A stretch of DNA of 64,000 bases from Tillandsia leiboldiana (lineage: Eukaryota > Streptophyta > Magnoliopsida > Poales > Bromeliaceae), in the NCBI GenBank assembly GCA_029204045.2, contig CM055074.1, positions 23,125,471-23,189,470 of the forward strand. The letters are read 5' to 3'. The notes under the pieces were generated by a model. That model did no database searches. It was not told where the DNA came from and worked only from the letters and a program-made list of their open reading frames with translations. The position numbers and the translations under genes were made by a program. This document shows, piece by piece, positions 46,176-59,153 of the stretch. Each line of letters begins with the position of its first letter. Position 1 is the stretch's first letter.

Positions 46176-48970
46176 CCAGGGACTTTCGGGCGTGCACAGT
46201 AACGGGTCGTGGGCCGGATTCGGGCGCCCGAATCCGGTGCCCGAATCCGGATCCATGTGTGTGTGTGGCTTGGGCTAAAAATAGTCCCCCTTGGCTGGTT
46301 TTTCTCCTTTTCTGGGCTTCTTCTCTGTGGTCTTCCTACAGAGAAGTTCTTCCTCTCTCTCTCCTCCACCCTTTGATGGATTTCTAGGATTTTTGGAGGT
46401 TGCTACATCCGCGTTTTCTGCGACGCGGCGCAATTCGACGCTCCTTCGATTTTGGCTTCTACCGTTGCATTTTAGTACGCGAGACCCCCTGAGCTACCCC
46501 GATTGACTTTTGAGCTGAATTTTGCGACAACGCGTTTACGAGAGGTACGCCTTCGATTTCCGTGTTGATCACTTTGCCTCATTTTGGGTTTTTGGCACGG
46601 TTCCCAAGGTATCTTTTGACCCCTTATACCGATGTGATGATTTTTACAGCGGAGGAGTATTGTTGTGATTTCTTGGTCTACGGGCATCGAAATGAGATGT
46701 ATGAGGACTCGATCGACATCTACGCTTCGTGAGGAACGTACCAGTATTTTTATTGGAATTTTTGGAGGACTCTTCGAAGGTTATAATTAAGCTTCTTTGG
46801 GACTGAGTTTCTGCAGGCTTGTGTTCGTGAAGGTTTTGGCATACGGCGATGTTCTAATTGTTTCTTGACCTACAGGTGTTGGATTTGGACGTGCAAGTAG
46901 TCGTTTCGATCGGCTCGCCGCGAGGATCGCAATGGTTATTTTCTTGGAATTTTCCGAGCTTATCTCGCAGGTGAAAATTATCCATTTTCGGGGCTGGTTG
47001 TATGGATAACGGCTTATTGTGCATTTCTTGGATTAATTGTACGCCGTTTGGGTTACCTTTGCAGTGTTTGCGGCGTGCTGTGTTTACCTGGTGTATGGGT
47101 GCATGTGGATCCGTGCTTCGCGATCGAGGAGGGTGGTTGCTATATCCCTCTACTTCTGACATACTCACTAGGAATATTAGAGAGATCCTATTATTGGACT
47201 TATTGATCAATCAGTACTCGTGGTTGGGATTATGCATGTGGGTTTGGACATGTCGATTACTATGTTAACACATAACCTTGCATGTGGATTTGATTATAAT
47301 ATTGAGGCCATGTAATTTACCTGGATGGTGGTACCACTTGGGGATATTTTTGGACATGCATAGATGGATAGTTATTTGTGGGTTAGTAGCGGTTTATATG
47401 TTTAATATTTGCTGTTCATGTGAGAACGGTTATGGGACTTGGGATATCATGCTATATTGAATGCCAGGAATTGTTATCATGCTAGAACATAAGTCAGAAA
47501 TGATATCTGCATTTCTTTCTATCTTCCTGGGATTTTTGCATGCTTGTATGGACATCTAGATAGGCCATCTTTTATTTCTACACTACCATGTTGGAATTTG
47601 ACATAGGAGAAACCATGTTTGTTCTTTTCTCCTTTCCTTCTAGACTTTAGATATATGTTGCTCGGGTTCGAGCAGGGATCTGGGATAGTGTAGCCGGGGC
47701 CTAGATTGAGGATTGTGGGATTTTGCGGCAACCGCGGATATTGGGCGGTTGACCGGATGTCAGTTGTGGGACATGATTGTGGGTTGTAGGGTATTGCGGC
47801 AACCGCGGATATTGGGCGGTTGACCGGATGTCAGTTGTGGGACATGATTGTGGGTTGTAGGGTATTGCGGCAACCGCGGATATTGGGCGGTTGACCGGAG
47901 GTCGGTTGTTGGACCTGATTGTGGATTATGGGATATTGCGGCAACCGCGGATATTGGGCGGTTGACTGGATGTTTACTTTGCATCAGATTGGGGATCGGG
48001 TTTTCATTAGTGGATGGATTTTCCCACTTCGATCAGAGTCGTGATCCAGTCCTGCTATATCGTTATACTTGTTATAGTGACATTTTACTCGTGTGGGTCG
48101 CTCCACTCGAGTACCACTCCGGAGTGTGAGACCGTACCGGACAATAGTCGGTCTGTTACTTATTTTGGGTGCGACCGTACTGGGCAGTAGTCGGTCTGTT
48201 ACCTATTTTGGGATGCGACCGTACCGGTCAGTAGTCGGTCAGTATTCCCACAGATGAGTTCGACAGCAGAGCAGGCAGTGCCTGTTTTTACTGGTGGATA
48301 GATTGGGTGTCTTTGGGATGGTTAGTTACTGATGCATACATTCGGTTATTTTCCATTTTGGGATTGCATTTAGAGGCATAGTTGTGGTAGCTTCATTTTT
48401 TTCTCATCAGTTCTGTTATAGTTTACCACTTCTTCTTTCCCCTTTTTGCATCTGGTAGACCTAGTGGGGGCGTCGGAGTTTGAGGCTTTACCCACTTGGG
48501 GAGGCTACTGGTTAATCCGTAGTTCTCACCCCCATTTGTCTTTTCCTCTTTTCTTCCCATTGTTTTGCAGTGTCATCTGCGGGAGCTGCTGGGCTTTCAG
48601 CGGCTGATCGAGGAGAGAGGACAGCTGAGTAGATAGATCAGATGGCAGGATGAGAGAGTTAGCTGGACTGTTGATGTACCCTTTTTTCTCAGACGGTTGT
48701 GCCTTACTTTTGGGTCTGGCTTTAGCCAGCTGTTTGTATATTTTTTGGTGAGCTGGGAGAGACAGATGTATTATTTTTACAGATGTACTGTATTTTATTT
48801 CCAGCTTCAGTCTGAGATGTATTAGTTTTTAGTTCATCTCTGTTTTATGCTCTTTATTAGTATCTTTTTTATCTGAGCATGCTACTGGCGCTTCGTGTAC
48901 GCGGGAAATTCCGTGTGCATGGCGGATCTGTAGATGGGCCCGGGTTCTGGTTTACACCCAGTGCGTGACA
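46176..48970 (+). repeat. continuation of the Tekay-like 3' LTR to its end
   Basis: Resumes after the CGCAC duplication and runs to GTGCGTGACA at 48970, giving an LTR of about 3.5 kb without the insertion. It contains a 24 bp perfect palindrome (46214-46237), a leader region, and four copies of a 71 bp repeat at about 47700-47975. It shares the GGCGGATCTG block near the end with the related LTRs. No gene. Confidence 0.82.
47700..47975 (+). repeat. 71 bp tandem repeat, four copies, each with a 7 bp hairpin
   Basis: CAACCGC-GGATATTGG-GCGGTTG starts at 47729, 47800, 47871 and 47942, exactly 71 bp apart. The arms are perfect complements. Related, more diverged copies lie at 26656-26760, 43457-43580 (reverse) and 49946-50120. 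Confidence 0.88.
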
Positions 48971-51556
48971 TGCGGTCCACGGGCTGGCGCGGTAGGCCTC
49001 ACGCAGGTGAAAATTCCCTCTCTCTTGGCTGGACTGTAAAAACAGCAAGTGCTGTTTTATTTTTGCAGGGTATTGATTATTGTGTTGTGGTTGCGATGTT
49101 GGTTGGAGTAGAGACTTGTGCGACTCAGTACCGAGAGTGCGGTTTCACGGATTTTGATGGCGTGTGACTACGCACTTCACCGACTTCGGCTTTGCCTGCG
49201 GAAAGCGTTTCAGGTGGGTTGCTTCATCTCCAGAACCGGCGGACGGTTCTCTAATTCTATATGTTAGAATGCATGCATGTTTAGGGTACATTGTATGTTA
49301 TTGAGAGGTAAGCTAGTAAAAAGATTGTATAAGTGAATTGCAAGATTAATATTCATGTTAAATATTATTGAGGACTTGCAAGATTTGGATATCCATGATA
49401 ATGAATAGTAAAAGCTTACCCAAGGGAATTTACCCTATGTGATTGTTAGCATGCATGTTTAATTGTACAATATCTAGCATCGAGATGGAAGCTTGAGGAA
49501 TGGCCTAGAATATGTAGATTGACATACTTTAGTAGTGATCTTTTAGCATGCCATGTTAGCACATAGTCTTTTATGAAATGATTACTCGATGGGGTAGGAT
49601 GCTATATCTATGTGCGGATACCATTCTGATGATTTATGTTGGACCATGGATTATAGACGGGTGTAGCGAATTAGTGGATTTGGCATGTGGTGCTACTATT
49701 TGTTATATTACCTTTTATCTTCCTTGAGGAGAAATGCATGCTTATATGGACATCTCGATAGGCCATCATTTATTGCTACACTATCATGTTGGAACTTGAC
49801 TTAGGAGAAACCTCTTTTGCTTCTTTTCTCCTTTTTAGCCAGTCATGTGGTTCATGTAGCTCGGGTTCGAGCAGGGGTTTGGGATAGTGTAGTTGAGACT
49901 TCGAGTCTGGGACAGGTTGGGTTTGATTGTGGATGGCAAGATAGTGCGGCAACCGCGGATATTGGGCGGCTGGCCAAGTGTCGGTTGTACTTGATTATGG
50001 ATGGCAGGATAGTGCGGCAACCGCAGCGGCAACCGCAGATATAGGGCGGTTGACCGGAGGTCGGTTATGGGTCTATGGATTGTGGGGCATTACGGCAACC
50101 GCGGATACTGGGCGGTTGACCGGATATTTACTTATGCATCAGATTGGGTATCAGATTTCTCTAGTGGACGGAGTTTCCCACTTATTGAGTACTATTGTAT
50201 CTGATTGAGGACCGAGGTTTTCTTTAGTGGATGGGCTTTCCCACTTTGATCAGAGTCGTGATCCAGTCCTGCTGTTTTATGATACTTACGATACTGGTTA
50301 CTAAGATACTTTACTCGTGTGGGTCGCTCCCCTCGAGTGCCACTCCGGAGTGTGCGACAGACAGGCTTTGAGTCCTTGAGACTTATTCTTTGCATCGGTG
50401 TTATGCGTGGGCTGGCATACCCGATGTGGCAGGCAGAGCATGCAGTACCACGGTTTACTGGTGATTAGATTGGGTTTATTCAGGCAGGTATTTTTTATTG
50501 TTGCACTCGTGTTAGGGGGCTGAGTGGAGTCTAATAGCTGTGTTTAGACCAGTGCTAGTGTTGTTGGGAACCGTTTGGGGTTTACGGTGGTCCCGTGGTC
50601 GTTGTGAGTTTTCGACCGTTGTGCGAGAGGTTGAGGATCTTGAGTCTATCCGTTCTGAGATAGAGCGTGGATTTCGACTATAGCCTGCATGTGCCATTAT
50701 TCGATAGCGAGTTAGTCCGTATGGACACCCTACGTAATTCCTGCCCGGCAGTGGGAGGTGGTTGTAGGTGGGCGCAGGCTTGACTGGACCAGATGTGGCA
50801 GTCAGCTCGATTGGATCGATTGTGCACTTCATTTGCGAGTGGTTGCATACCTTTTATTGGTTTTCCCCTTTTGACCATTAGAATAGAGGCATGGTAGCTG
50901 TTGAGTATCTCCAGCTTTCTTGTTCAGTTTTTACTGCATGGTTATTTTTTGCCTCTAGTAGACTTAGTGGCAGATCGTCGGGCCTGGTGGTGGTACCCAC
51001 TGAGAACTCCCTTTTTGGTGTAGTTCTCACACCCGTTGGGGGTTTTCGCCCTCCTCTTTCTTTTCTCTCCTTTGTTTTGCAGAGTCTTACCGGGTGTTGC
51101 TGATTCTACGGTTGCTGTGCGAGGCGAGGGAGGCGCGAGCTAGATCCCTACCCGTCTGTGGAGAGTAGCGGTACCCCTACATTGGAGATCCTGAGTACAG
51201 TCAGTAGATTATTTATTTTTTCGCTTTTGTGAGATCATTGTATTGTGAGAATCTGACTTGTACTGAGAGCCTGTACACTGATGTATTATTTCAAGTTACC
51301 TCCCTGTTGAGTTCTGGTTTATTGTATTTGAGGATATTGTATGATTATCATTTATGGGAGATGGATATTGTATCATTATTTCCAATTGTACAGATGGTTG
51401 GTTTTAGTTTTACAGTACTTATATTTTATAGCTCTGATATCTGTTTAGCTGTAGTACCTTTTCTTGCAGGTAGGACGCTTCGCCTATGCGGGGTTTTGTA
51501 TAGGCGGCGGATCTGTCGGCGAGCCCGGGTCGCAGTTTCGACCCCGGGGCGTGACA
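48971..51556 (+). repeat. Tekay-like LTR, 5' part missing
   Basis: Starts in mid-LTR leader sequence and runs to GGGGCGTGACA at 51556. Closely parallels 26041-26829 plus 36692-38052. It contains the CAACCGC hairpin repeat in three or four copies (49946-50120) and the terminal hairpin (51481-51508). How it joins the preceding LTR end at 48970 is not resolved; deletion or nested insertion are both possible. Confidence 0.75.
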
Positions 51557-53244
51557 ACATTCACCAAACCAAACATTCACACATTTATAGGCTAAGGATC
51601 ATTTAACATCACATAAACATGCACGTTCAATCAAGAATCACCAAGGATTAGGAAAACAACAACCAACTATAACAAGTGGAAATCCAATAGCCCGAGTGGG
51701 TAAATCGTAACTTTGGAGGTGCTCAACAACCCACCTGGTAGCTCAACGATCCGGAATCCGATCTTGCTGAAATTCGGCGTCAACGATCTCCCGCCTATTA
51801 TGAATCCAACGCATCAAGAATCGCCACAAGATCACTATCGGATTGAACACAATCATCAAAACAAAATCATCGCGCAGATTTTCAAAAAAAATCCAACAAT
51901 TAACCCCTTTGAAGATAGATTAAATATCTGAATGCCATACCTCAATTGTACACTCTAAACAGTAAATTTAGGTTTCCCTCTATCCAAGAATCATCTTCCA
52001 AAGCTCAAGAACCCATCTTAGGCCCCTCTTAATTTTTCAATTTAGGAAAAGGTTCAATGTTGTCCAAACATACATCAAATTTTAACATAAACTTCTAAGT
52101 TAAATAGGGGCCAATTTATATAAATTTTTTGACCACAACCAAAAGGAGAAATGTTCATCTTGATTCTAAGAATATGTCCAAACATAAAAATTCCAAAAAT
52201 AGCAACGGATTAACTCAAAATCTGCATCCCCAAAGTCCAATTATCAAAACAACATCCATACACAATCCTGCTGTGAGCCTGAAAACAGGGGCTGAAAGAT
52301 TGATAAAATTACCTGGGCAAACGAGCTCGAAATTCTGCAAGCAAGGTACCACTGGATTCCTCTTCGAGAGTATATGAAGATAAAGCCAAAATAATCCAAT
52401 ATACATGAACAAATGAAAGAGAAATTCCATAATTACTTTCAAATATCAAAAACCCAATCTGTGCACAAGTACTTCCAAGAAGGCTAATAAACTCCAAGAA
52501 AACTTCAAATCTAGGTAAAGTGATACATACCAAAGTTGTTGATCTTCGAGTCCTGAAGATTTCCCCACAAAAATCATCTCGAAATTTCACTCCTACAGTC
52601 CAGGGGAGGGAAAACACTTAGCATTGTCCTAAATCCCAGGCTGTGCACAAGGGTCCTAAAGTTGGCTTAAAAACTCTAATAAAACTCAAGATCTAGCCAA
52701 AGTGTTGAATATCAAAGTTGTAGATCTACCTCTTGTGAAGATGCAAAACCAAAAAAGAACCAACAGCAAAGGGGGTTTTGGGGACAACCAGGGGGAACTA
52801 AAGCCGACAGGGGAGGGAGAGAGAGGAGGGACATGCGACGGCCATCCACGCGCGCGCCCTCACGATCCGACGCGCCGCGTTGCGCCACGCTGCGCAACGC
52901 GGGTGGGTGGGCGCCCGCTAGTCACGGCGTGGCGCGTGTCCGCCACCCGTGTGAGCACGCGAGCCGCGCCTGTCAGCGCGCTCCACGCATCACTGCCGGC
53001 CCAATTGCAACCCGCCATGTGTCCAAGCCGATTCCTGCTGCGCCTAGTGCACGCGCCCGGCTCCGTGGACTGGCCCGCATCCAAATGGGCCCAATAAGCC
53101 CGTTTAGCCTATTTTGGCTAATTTTCGCGCACTGAGTTCATTTTTCATGTCTGTTTGTCGCGTTACGAACACAATACACCAATAATAGGTGTTTTCTCAT
53201 CACGGACCACCCGGTCAAGTAACACGGGAATTCAGGTCACCACA
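51557..53244 (-). repeat. minus-strand Tekay-like LTR, truncated
   Basis: The minus strand starts TGTGGTGACCTGAATTCC at 53244 and parallels 44220-45990 in order (GTGCACAAG...CTTCAAATCTAGG...CCAAAGTTGT...CCTGAAGATTT...CCCACAAAAATCATCTC). The part beyond 51557 is absent, cut by the plus-strand LTR end at 51556. It removed the gag start of the adjoining gypsy element. Open frames (52129-52377, 52702-53135) are LTR leader sequence. Confidence 0.7.
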
Positions 53245-56200
53245 CATGCCTTGCATCATTTGTGGTGGAGCACATTCAGTTCAGCCTGTTCACAGAGGCA
53301 TGATCATTGTTTCAAATGTGGGAAGCAGGGGCACTTTAGATCGAATTGTCCATTGGGTCAGGATTCGACTTCGTCAGCAGCATCTACGTCTTCACCGCAG
53401 CGACAGGGCCGTGGGAAGCCTTCTATAGGACAAGCAGGACGCCCTCCAACCCATCGACGGGAGGAGAGGGTACCACAGCCACAGGCACAGCAGCAGCAAC
53501 AGACGGGAGGGATGATTTACTCCATGACACCGCAGGACACAGATCTGCCGGCGGATGTGGTTGAAAGTATTGTAATTATTGCAGGCATTCGTGTTAGGAC
53601 ACTTTTCGATACCGGAGCATCCCATTCGTACATTTCGCGTACCTTTGCTCGTTCTCATGGCTTTGAGGAGAGACCCCTTCCGTGTGTGTTATCAGTTTCA
53701 ACCCCAACCCCGGGGCCGCCTATGGAAGTAGATACCTTTGTACCTTCAGGCTCGATGGTTTTGGGCGACTGTGTTTGCCCGATGGATCTTGTGGTCATCC
53801 CGATTAGAGAGTTCGACTTGGTACTTGGCATGGATTGGTTGACTCGACACTTTGCGGTTATTGATTGTGAAAAGCGGGAGGTGTGGTTGCAAGAACCTGG
53901 ACACCCAAAACTTATTTTCCAGGCGTGCAAGAGCACGTACTTTGCGACGCTCATCTCTGCTACTCGGGCGAGGAGTTTGATTCAGAGTGGTTGTTTAGCT
54001 TATTTGGCTTTTGTTGATTTGATCATGCGACCTGCACCGTCAGTTATGGATATACCGGTGGTGAGCGAGTTTCAGGATGTGTTTCCAGAGGAGTTGTTCC
54101 CGATGCCACTAGAGAGGGAGATTGAGTTTACCATAGATCTTGTTCCCGACACTTTACCGATTACAAAGGCACCGTATCGTATGGTATTTGCGGAATTGAA
54201 GGAGCTCAAGGCACAGTTGGAGGACTTGTTGGCTAAGGGTTTTGTGAGGCCAAGTGTTTCGCCTTGGGAAGCACCGGTTTTATTTGTAAGGAAAAAGGAT
54301 GGCAGTTTGAGATTGTGCATTGATTGCCGGGAATTAAATGAAGTCACCATAAAGAACAAGTATCCCTTACCCCGAATTGATGATTTATTTGATCAATTGT
54401 AAGGATCCACTGTTTTCTCAAAAATCGACTTGTAATCTAGATATCATCAACTTAGGGTAAAGGGAACGGATGTTCCTAAAACCGCATTCAGGACCCGGTA
54501 TGGCCATTATGAGTTCACTGTCATGCCTTTTGGACTTACAAATGCACCGACGGCATTCATGGGTATGATGAACAGAGTATTCAGATCTTACTTGGATCAG
54601 TTTGTGGTAGTTTTTATTGATGACATTCTGATTTACTCGCGTATCGATGAGGAGCACAAGAATCATTTGAGGATTGCACGACAGACTCTTAGGGAGCAGG
54701 GACTCTATGCAAAACTCAAGAAGTCTGAGTTTTGGCTTCGGGAGGTTGCCTTCTTGGGACACATGATTATAGCTTCAGGGATAGCAGTGAACCCAAAGGA
54801 GGTAGCATTAGTATTGGATTGGCCAAGACCGACTACAATCACTGAGATTCGCAACTTTCTGGGTTTGGCCGGATACTATAGGCGATTTGTAGAGGATTTC
54901 TCTAAGATCGCATTGCCATTAAACCAGTTGACCCGGAAAGGATAAAAGTTTATTTGGACGCCGCAGTATCATGAGAGCTTTGAGGAACTTAAGGGTAGAT
55001 TGACACAGGCACCGGTCTTAGCTCTACCTAGATCGGGAGAGCATTTTGTGGTATATTATGATGCGTCACGGGTGGAGCTTGGATGTGTCTTGATGCAGCA
55101 GGACCAAGTGATAGCGTATGCAACAAGGCAACTCAAGGATTATGAGAGAAACTACCCTACCCATGATCTTGAGCTAGCAGCAGTGGTTTTTGCTTTGAAA
55201 CTTTAGAGGCACTATTTGTATGAGGCACATTGTGAGTTATATACGGATCACCAAAGTCTGAAATATTTGTTTACTCAAAAGGAATTAAACCTTCGACAGA
55301 GGCGTTGGTTGGAGTTACTGAAAGACTACGATTTGTCTATTCATTACCACCCGGGAAAAGCAAACGTAGTGGTGGATGCTTTGAGCAGAAAGGCTCCAAA
55401 CGAGGATTTGATATTGGAATCGGTTAAACAACAAGAAAATCTGATTGCGGAATTTCAAAGGATGGGATTAGAGGTTGTACCTCAGGGCACAGTATCACGA
55501 TTTTTTACCATGGAGGTTAGACCGACCTTGATGGAGCGCATTTGTGAGGGACAGTGGTCGGATGTGGAGCTTCAGCGCATTCGTGGCCGGGTTACTTCGG
55601 GTCAGGACGGCGACTTCACCATTGAAGAGGATGACTCGATTCGGTTTCGAGGTCGGTTGGGTGTTCCAGATCAGTCAGAGCGAGTGATTCAGATTTTAGA
55701 GGATATGCTACGGGCTTGTGTTTTGGATTTTGGAGGGGGATGGTATCACTACTTGCATTTGGTGGAGTTTGCTTACAACAACAGCTTTCAGGCTAGCATT
55801 CAGATGGCGCCTTATGACGCTTTGTACGGGCGCAGGTGTCGCTCTCCTTTATGTTGGGACGATTTGGAGGAAAGGAAGCAACTTGAACCGGACTTGGTGG
55901 AGGAAACGAAAGCAAAGGTTCGCTTAATTAGGCAGCGGTTGTTAACTGCACAGAGTCGGCAAAAGAGTTATGCGAACCGGAGACGACGGGACTTGGAGTT
56001 CCAAGTCGGGGAGCATGTGTTGCTCAAGGTGTCACCGTCCCCGGGAATCCGGCGGTTCGGGTAGCGAAGCAAGCTGAGCCCGCGATTCGTGGGACCGTTC
56101 GAGATTCTGGAACGGATCGGTCCGGTAGCTTACCGTTTGGCCCTACCACCTAGTCTAGAGAGGGTACATGACGTGTTTCATGTATCGATGCTTCGGAAGT

Positions 56201-56368
56201 ATCTCCCCGACCCTTCGCATGTGATCGATATTTCTTCGGTAGAATTACAAGAGGATTTGAGATTTGAAGAAACACCAATTCGGATTTTGGCTTGAGAGGA
56301 AAAGAAGTTGCGTAAGAGGTCAATACCGTATGTGAAAGTTCAATGGTGTAACCATGAAGAAAGGGAAG
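53245..56368 (+). pseudogene. chromovirus gypsy gag-pol, one frame, six stops and an INT deletion
   Basis: One reading frame runs through gag zinc knuckle (CX2CX4HX4C near 53310), protease D-T-G at 53608, RT with F-I-D-D at 54613-54624, RNase H (about 55000-55260), the integrase end, and the start of a chromodomain (56308-56368). It is interrupted by stops at 54400, 54433, 54943, 55204, 56062 and 56293. Integrase lacks its zinc-binding part and the first two acidic catalytic residues: the frame passes from the G-V-P-D block to Q-S-E-R at 55669-55680. The gag N-terminus is cut by an LTR at left and the chromodomain by an LTR at 56369. Confidence 0.92.
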
Positions 56369-57493
56369 TGTCACGCCCCGGGGGTTTAAATAAGTGGAAA
56401 TCGTGTAAGTTTTTTTTCTTTTTTTTTTTTTTTTTTAAACATTCCCACCTTCCGGTACGTGCCCAGATCCGCCACACATACAAATTCACCCCACAAACGG
56501 ACAGAGTCTCATTTGTATGTGCACGGCGTCACAAACACCAATCACACTTTAACCACACTAGTCAAGAAGTCGAGTAGAGGAAAAAGATAATCAAAATCAA
56601 TAACTAAAGAGGCCGTCAACATTTTGAAAGGATAAATCCACGGGTTTATTAGACGGTGCCCACACGACACCTATTCTTTTCAAAATCATTTTCGCAAGCC
56701 TTTTCTTTATTTGAAAATGGCCGAACTAAGAGAAAAATAAAGGAAATCGTTCATCACGAGATTCCAACATCCACAATACAAGGAACCACGTGCTCACTAA
56801 CTAACCGAACTAATCAAAGGCAAAAAGGAGAAGGTCACTAGCCACAGAACGGGGTTACAGTCCTCTAGTCGCAGCTTCACTGTCATCCCGGATCCCACCT
56901 CTGACCGAACCTGTCACCATGTGGGAAGTCAGCGACACAAAGAGTAAGAGGTAAAAGTAAGATGTGCAAAATGCTATAAATACTGGAATTAAAGCAAACC
57001 GAAAACCAGAGCATCCACACTCTTCCGCGTGGATCAACGGTAACCCCCTGTAAAACGATCAGTGCATGCAAAAGAAAACACCTTGATCTCACCTTGTTAC
57101 TTTTAACCCCTCCACGGCACTTGTGCGGCACCTTAAGTAACCGCGAGAGGTCCCCACTATGTCACCTTGTGGAGTACACGGGTCAACGTACCACCTTTCC
57201 GAAAAAATACACCGATGCGGTGGCCAAACCGCTGGTGTGCGTGCAAGCAACCATGAGCATAATGACCGAAGTCCATGTTTAATAATAGGGATATTCATAC
57301 AAAAGGGGTTAGTCCAAAATTCATTAGCACATCTACTTTACTCTTATGTATTACATATGATACCATACTCCAAACTGCAAGAAAAAGCGTACCCACCTGA
57401 AATGAAGACAACTGACCGCGCCCGCGACCCTCCAAAGCAAATAACACGACCCGCGGGCCTAATAAAATATCCAAAATACCAATCAACATTTTA

Positions 57494-57510
57494 CCCCCCC
57501 CCCCCCCCCC
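57494..57510. repeat. poly-C tract
   Basis: Run of about 17 C inside the minus-strand LTR, followed by AAACTAGC. Length uncertain. Confidence 0.85.
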
Positions 57511-57889
57511 AAACTAGCAAATTTAGTGGTCCCGACTACTGTACCCAAAACCCCTTCTATCCCCAAAACAGAAACCGACGAAAGACTCCATGTCCAAAAG
57601 TCCCTCCGGTCGCAAAAATCGTACTTCCGATGCGGTCCGACTGTCGACGAGGCAATTGACGGAAAACGGGTTCCAAACTTTGCCTTGACGAAGTCCGCAA
57701 CGAAAAACAACCGAGCAGAGGCTCATCGGACGAAAAAAAATGAAAACAACTGCGTGCAGCGGACTGCACCGTCAAGCCAAAAACCGCCACGTAAAACCGT
57801 CAAGACGAAAACCGTCGAGGAAAACGCCAAGTAAAAGGTCAAACAAAAACTGTCAAGCCAAAACCGTCGGGCGAATCCGTCGACGGCAG

Positions 57890-58205
57890 CGGCTCGACCC
57901 ATGCGGACTTGGCGGCGGTGCGGTGGCCCCGCGCGGGCACGGCAGCGGTGCGGCAGTCCCGCGCGGGCCCAGCCCCGTGCGGCCGTGCGCAAGAAGCGCG
58001 CGCGGGCGGCAGCGAGGCGCGGCAGCCCCGCGCGGGCGCAGCAGCGGCGCGACAGCAGCGCGCGGCGGCAGGCAGCGCGGGCGCGGCAGCAGCGCGCGGC
58101 GGCAGGCAACGCGGGCGCGGCAGCAGCGCGCGGCGCTGTAGCCCCGCGTAGGCGCGGCAGCTACGCGGCAGCCTCGCGCGGGCCCAGCCCCGCGCAAGCA
58201 GCGCG
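57890..58205. repeat. GC-rich degenerate GCGCGGCAGC repeats
   Basis: About 80 percent GC or more, made of short recurrent GCGCGG, CAGCAGCGCGCGG and CCCCGCGCGGGC phrases. All six frames are open because stops are rare, so the Ala/Arg-rich ORFs are not evidence of genes. Confidence 0.8.
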
Positions 58206-58215
58206 CGGCAGCAAA

Positions 58216-58885
58216 TTTATATCACCTAATTTAGGTAAATCATAAATTTGCACTTTTCATCTGTGTTCATCTACACATGCAAGTTTATCCCCTATTTTGG
58301 ATAAATCATAAATTTAGCACTTTTCATCTGTGTTCATCTACGCATGCAAACTTATCCCCTATTTTGGGTAAATCATAAATTTAGCACTTTTCATCTGTGT
58401 TCATCTACATATGCAAATTTATCTCCTATTTTGGGTAAATCATAAATTTAGCACTTTTCATCTGTGTTCATCTACACATGCAAATTTATCCCCTATTTTG
58501 GGTAAATCATAAATTTAGCACTTTTCATCTGTGTTCATCTATCCCTATTTTGGGTAAATCATAAATTTAGCACTTTTCATCTGTGTTCATCTACACATGC
58601 AAATTTATCCCCTATTTTGGGTAAATCATAAAATATCACTTTTTATCTGTGTACAACTACATATGTAAATTTATCTCCTATTTTGAATAATTCATCGAAA
58701 AGCACTTTTCATCTGTGTTCACCTACACATGCTAATTTATCTCCTATTTTGGATAAATCATAAAATATCATTTTTTCATCTGTGTTCATCTACACATGCA
58801 AATTTATCTTCTATTTTGAATAATTCATCGAAAAGCACTTTTCATCTGTGTTCACCTACACATGCTAATTTATCTCCTATTTTAT
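58216..58885. repeat. AT-rich minisatellite, ~68 bp unit, about 9-10 copies
   Basis: Units carry TTTATC.CCTATTTTGG.TAAATCATAAA, CACTTTTCATCTGTG and TTCATCTACACATGCAA phrases. Divergence increases toward the right end, and one unit near 58545 is shortened. It lies inside the minus-strand LTR downstream of its TATA box. Confidence 0.9.
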
Positions 58886-59153
58886 AAATAAAAAATGGCA
58901 CCTTCCTCTAAGTCCATTAAACATACAAATATTACACCAAATTTTTCCTCATTCATAATCACATTATCTCATAATAAAATATTACACTACATTAGCATGC
59001 TCACTATAATGCTTCTAAAATCAATGCAGAGGAAAAAGGGGAGAGGTCACCCATTTTCGGTAGAATCCCCCACCTTGTGTTGCCCCCAATTGCTTGTAGA
59101 CACTTGCAATTGGGTTCCGCGCATTTTTCTTATCTCTTCGAGGTTGTACGCAA

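Noticed and set aside
57740..58245. Ala/Arg-rich proteins in several frames
   Set aside because: Extreme GC content removes stop codons; no start context or domain, and all frames are equally open.
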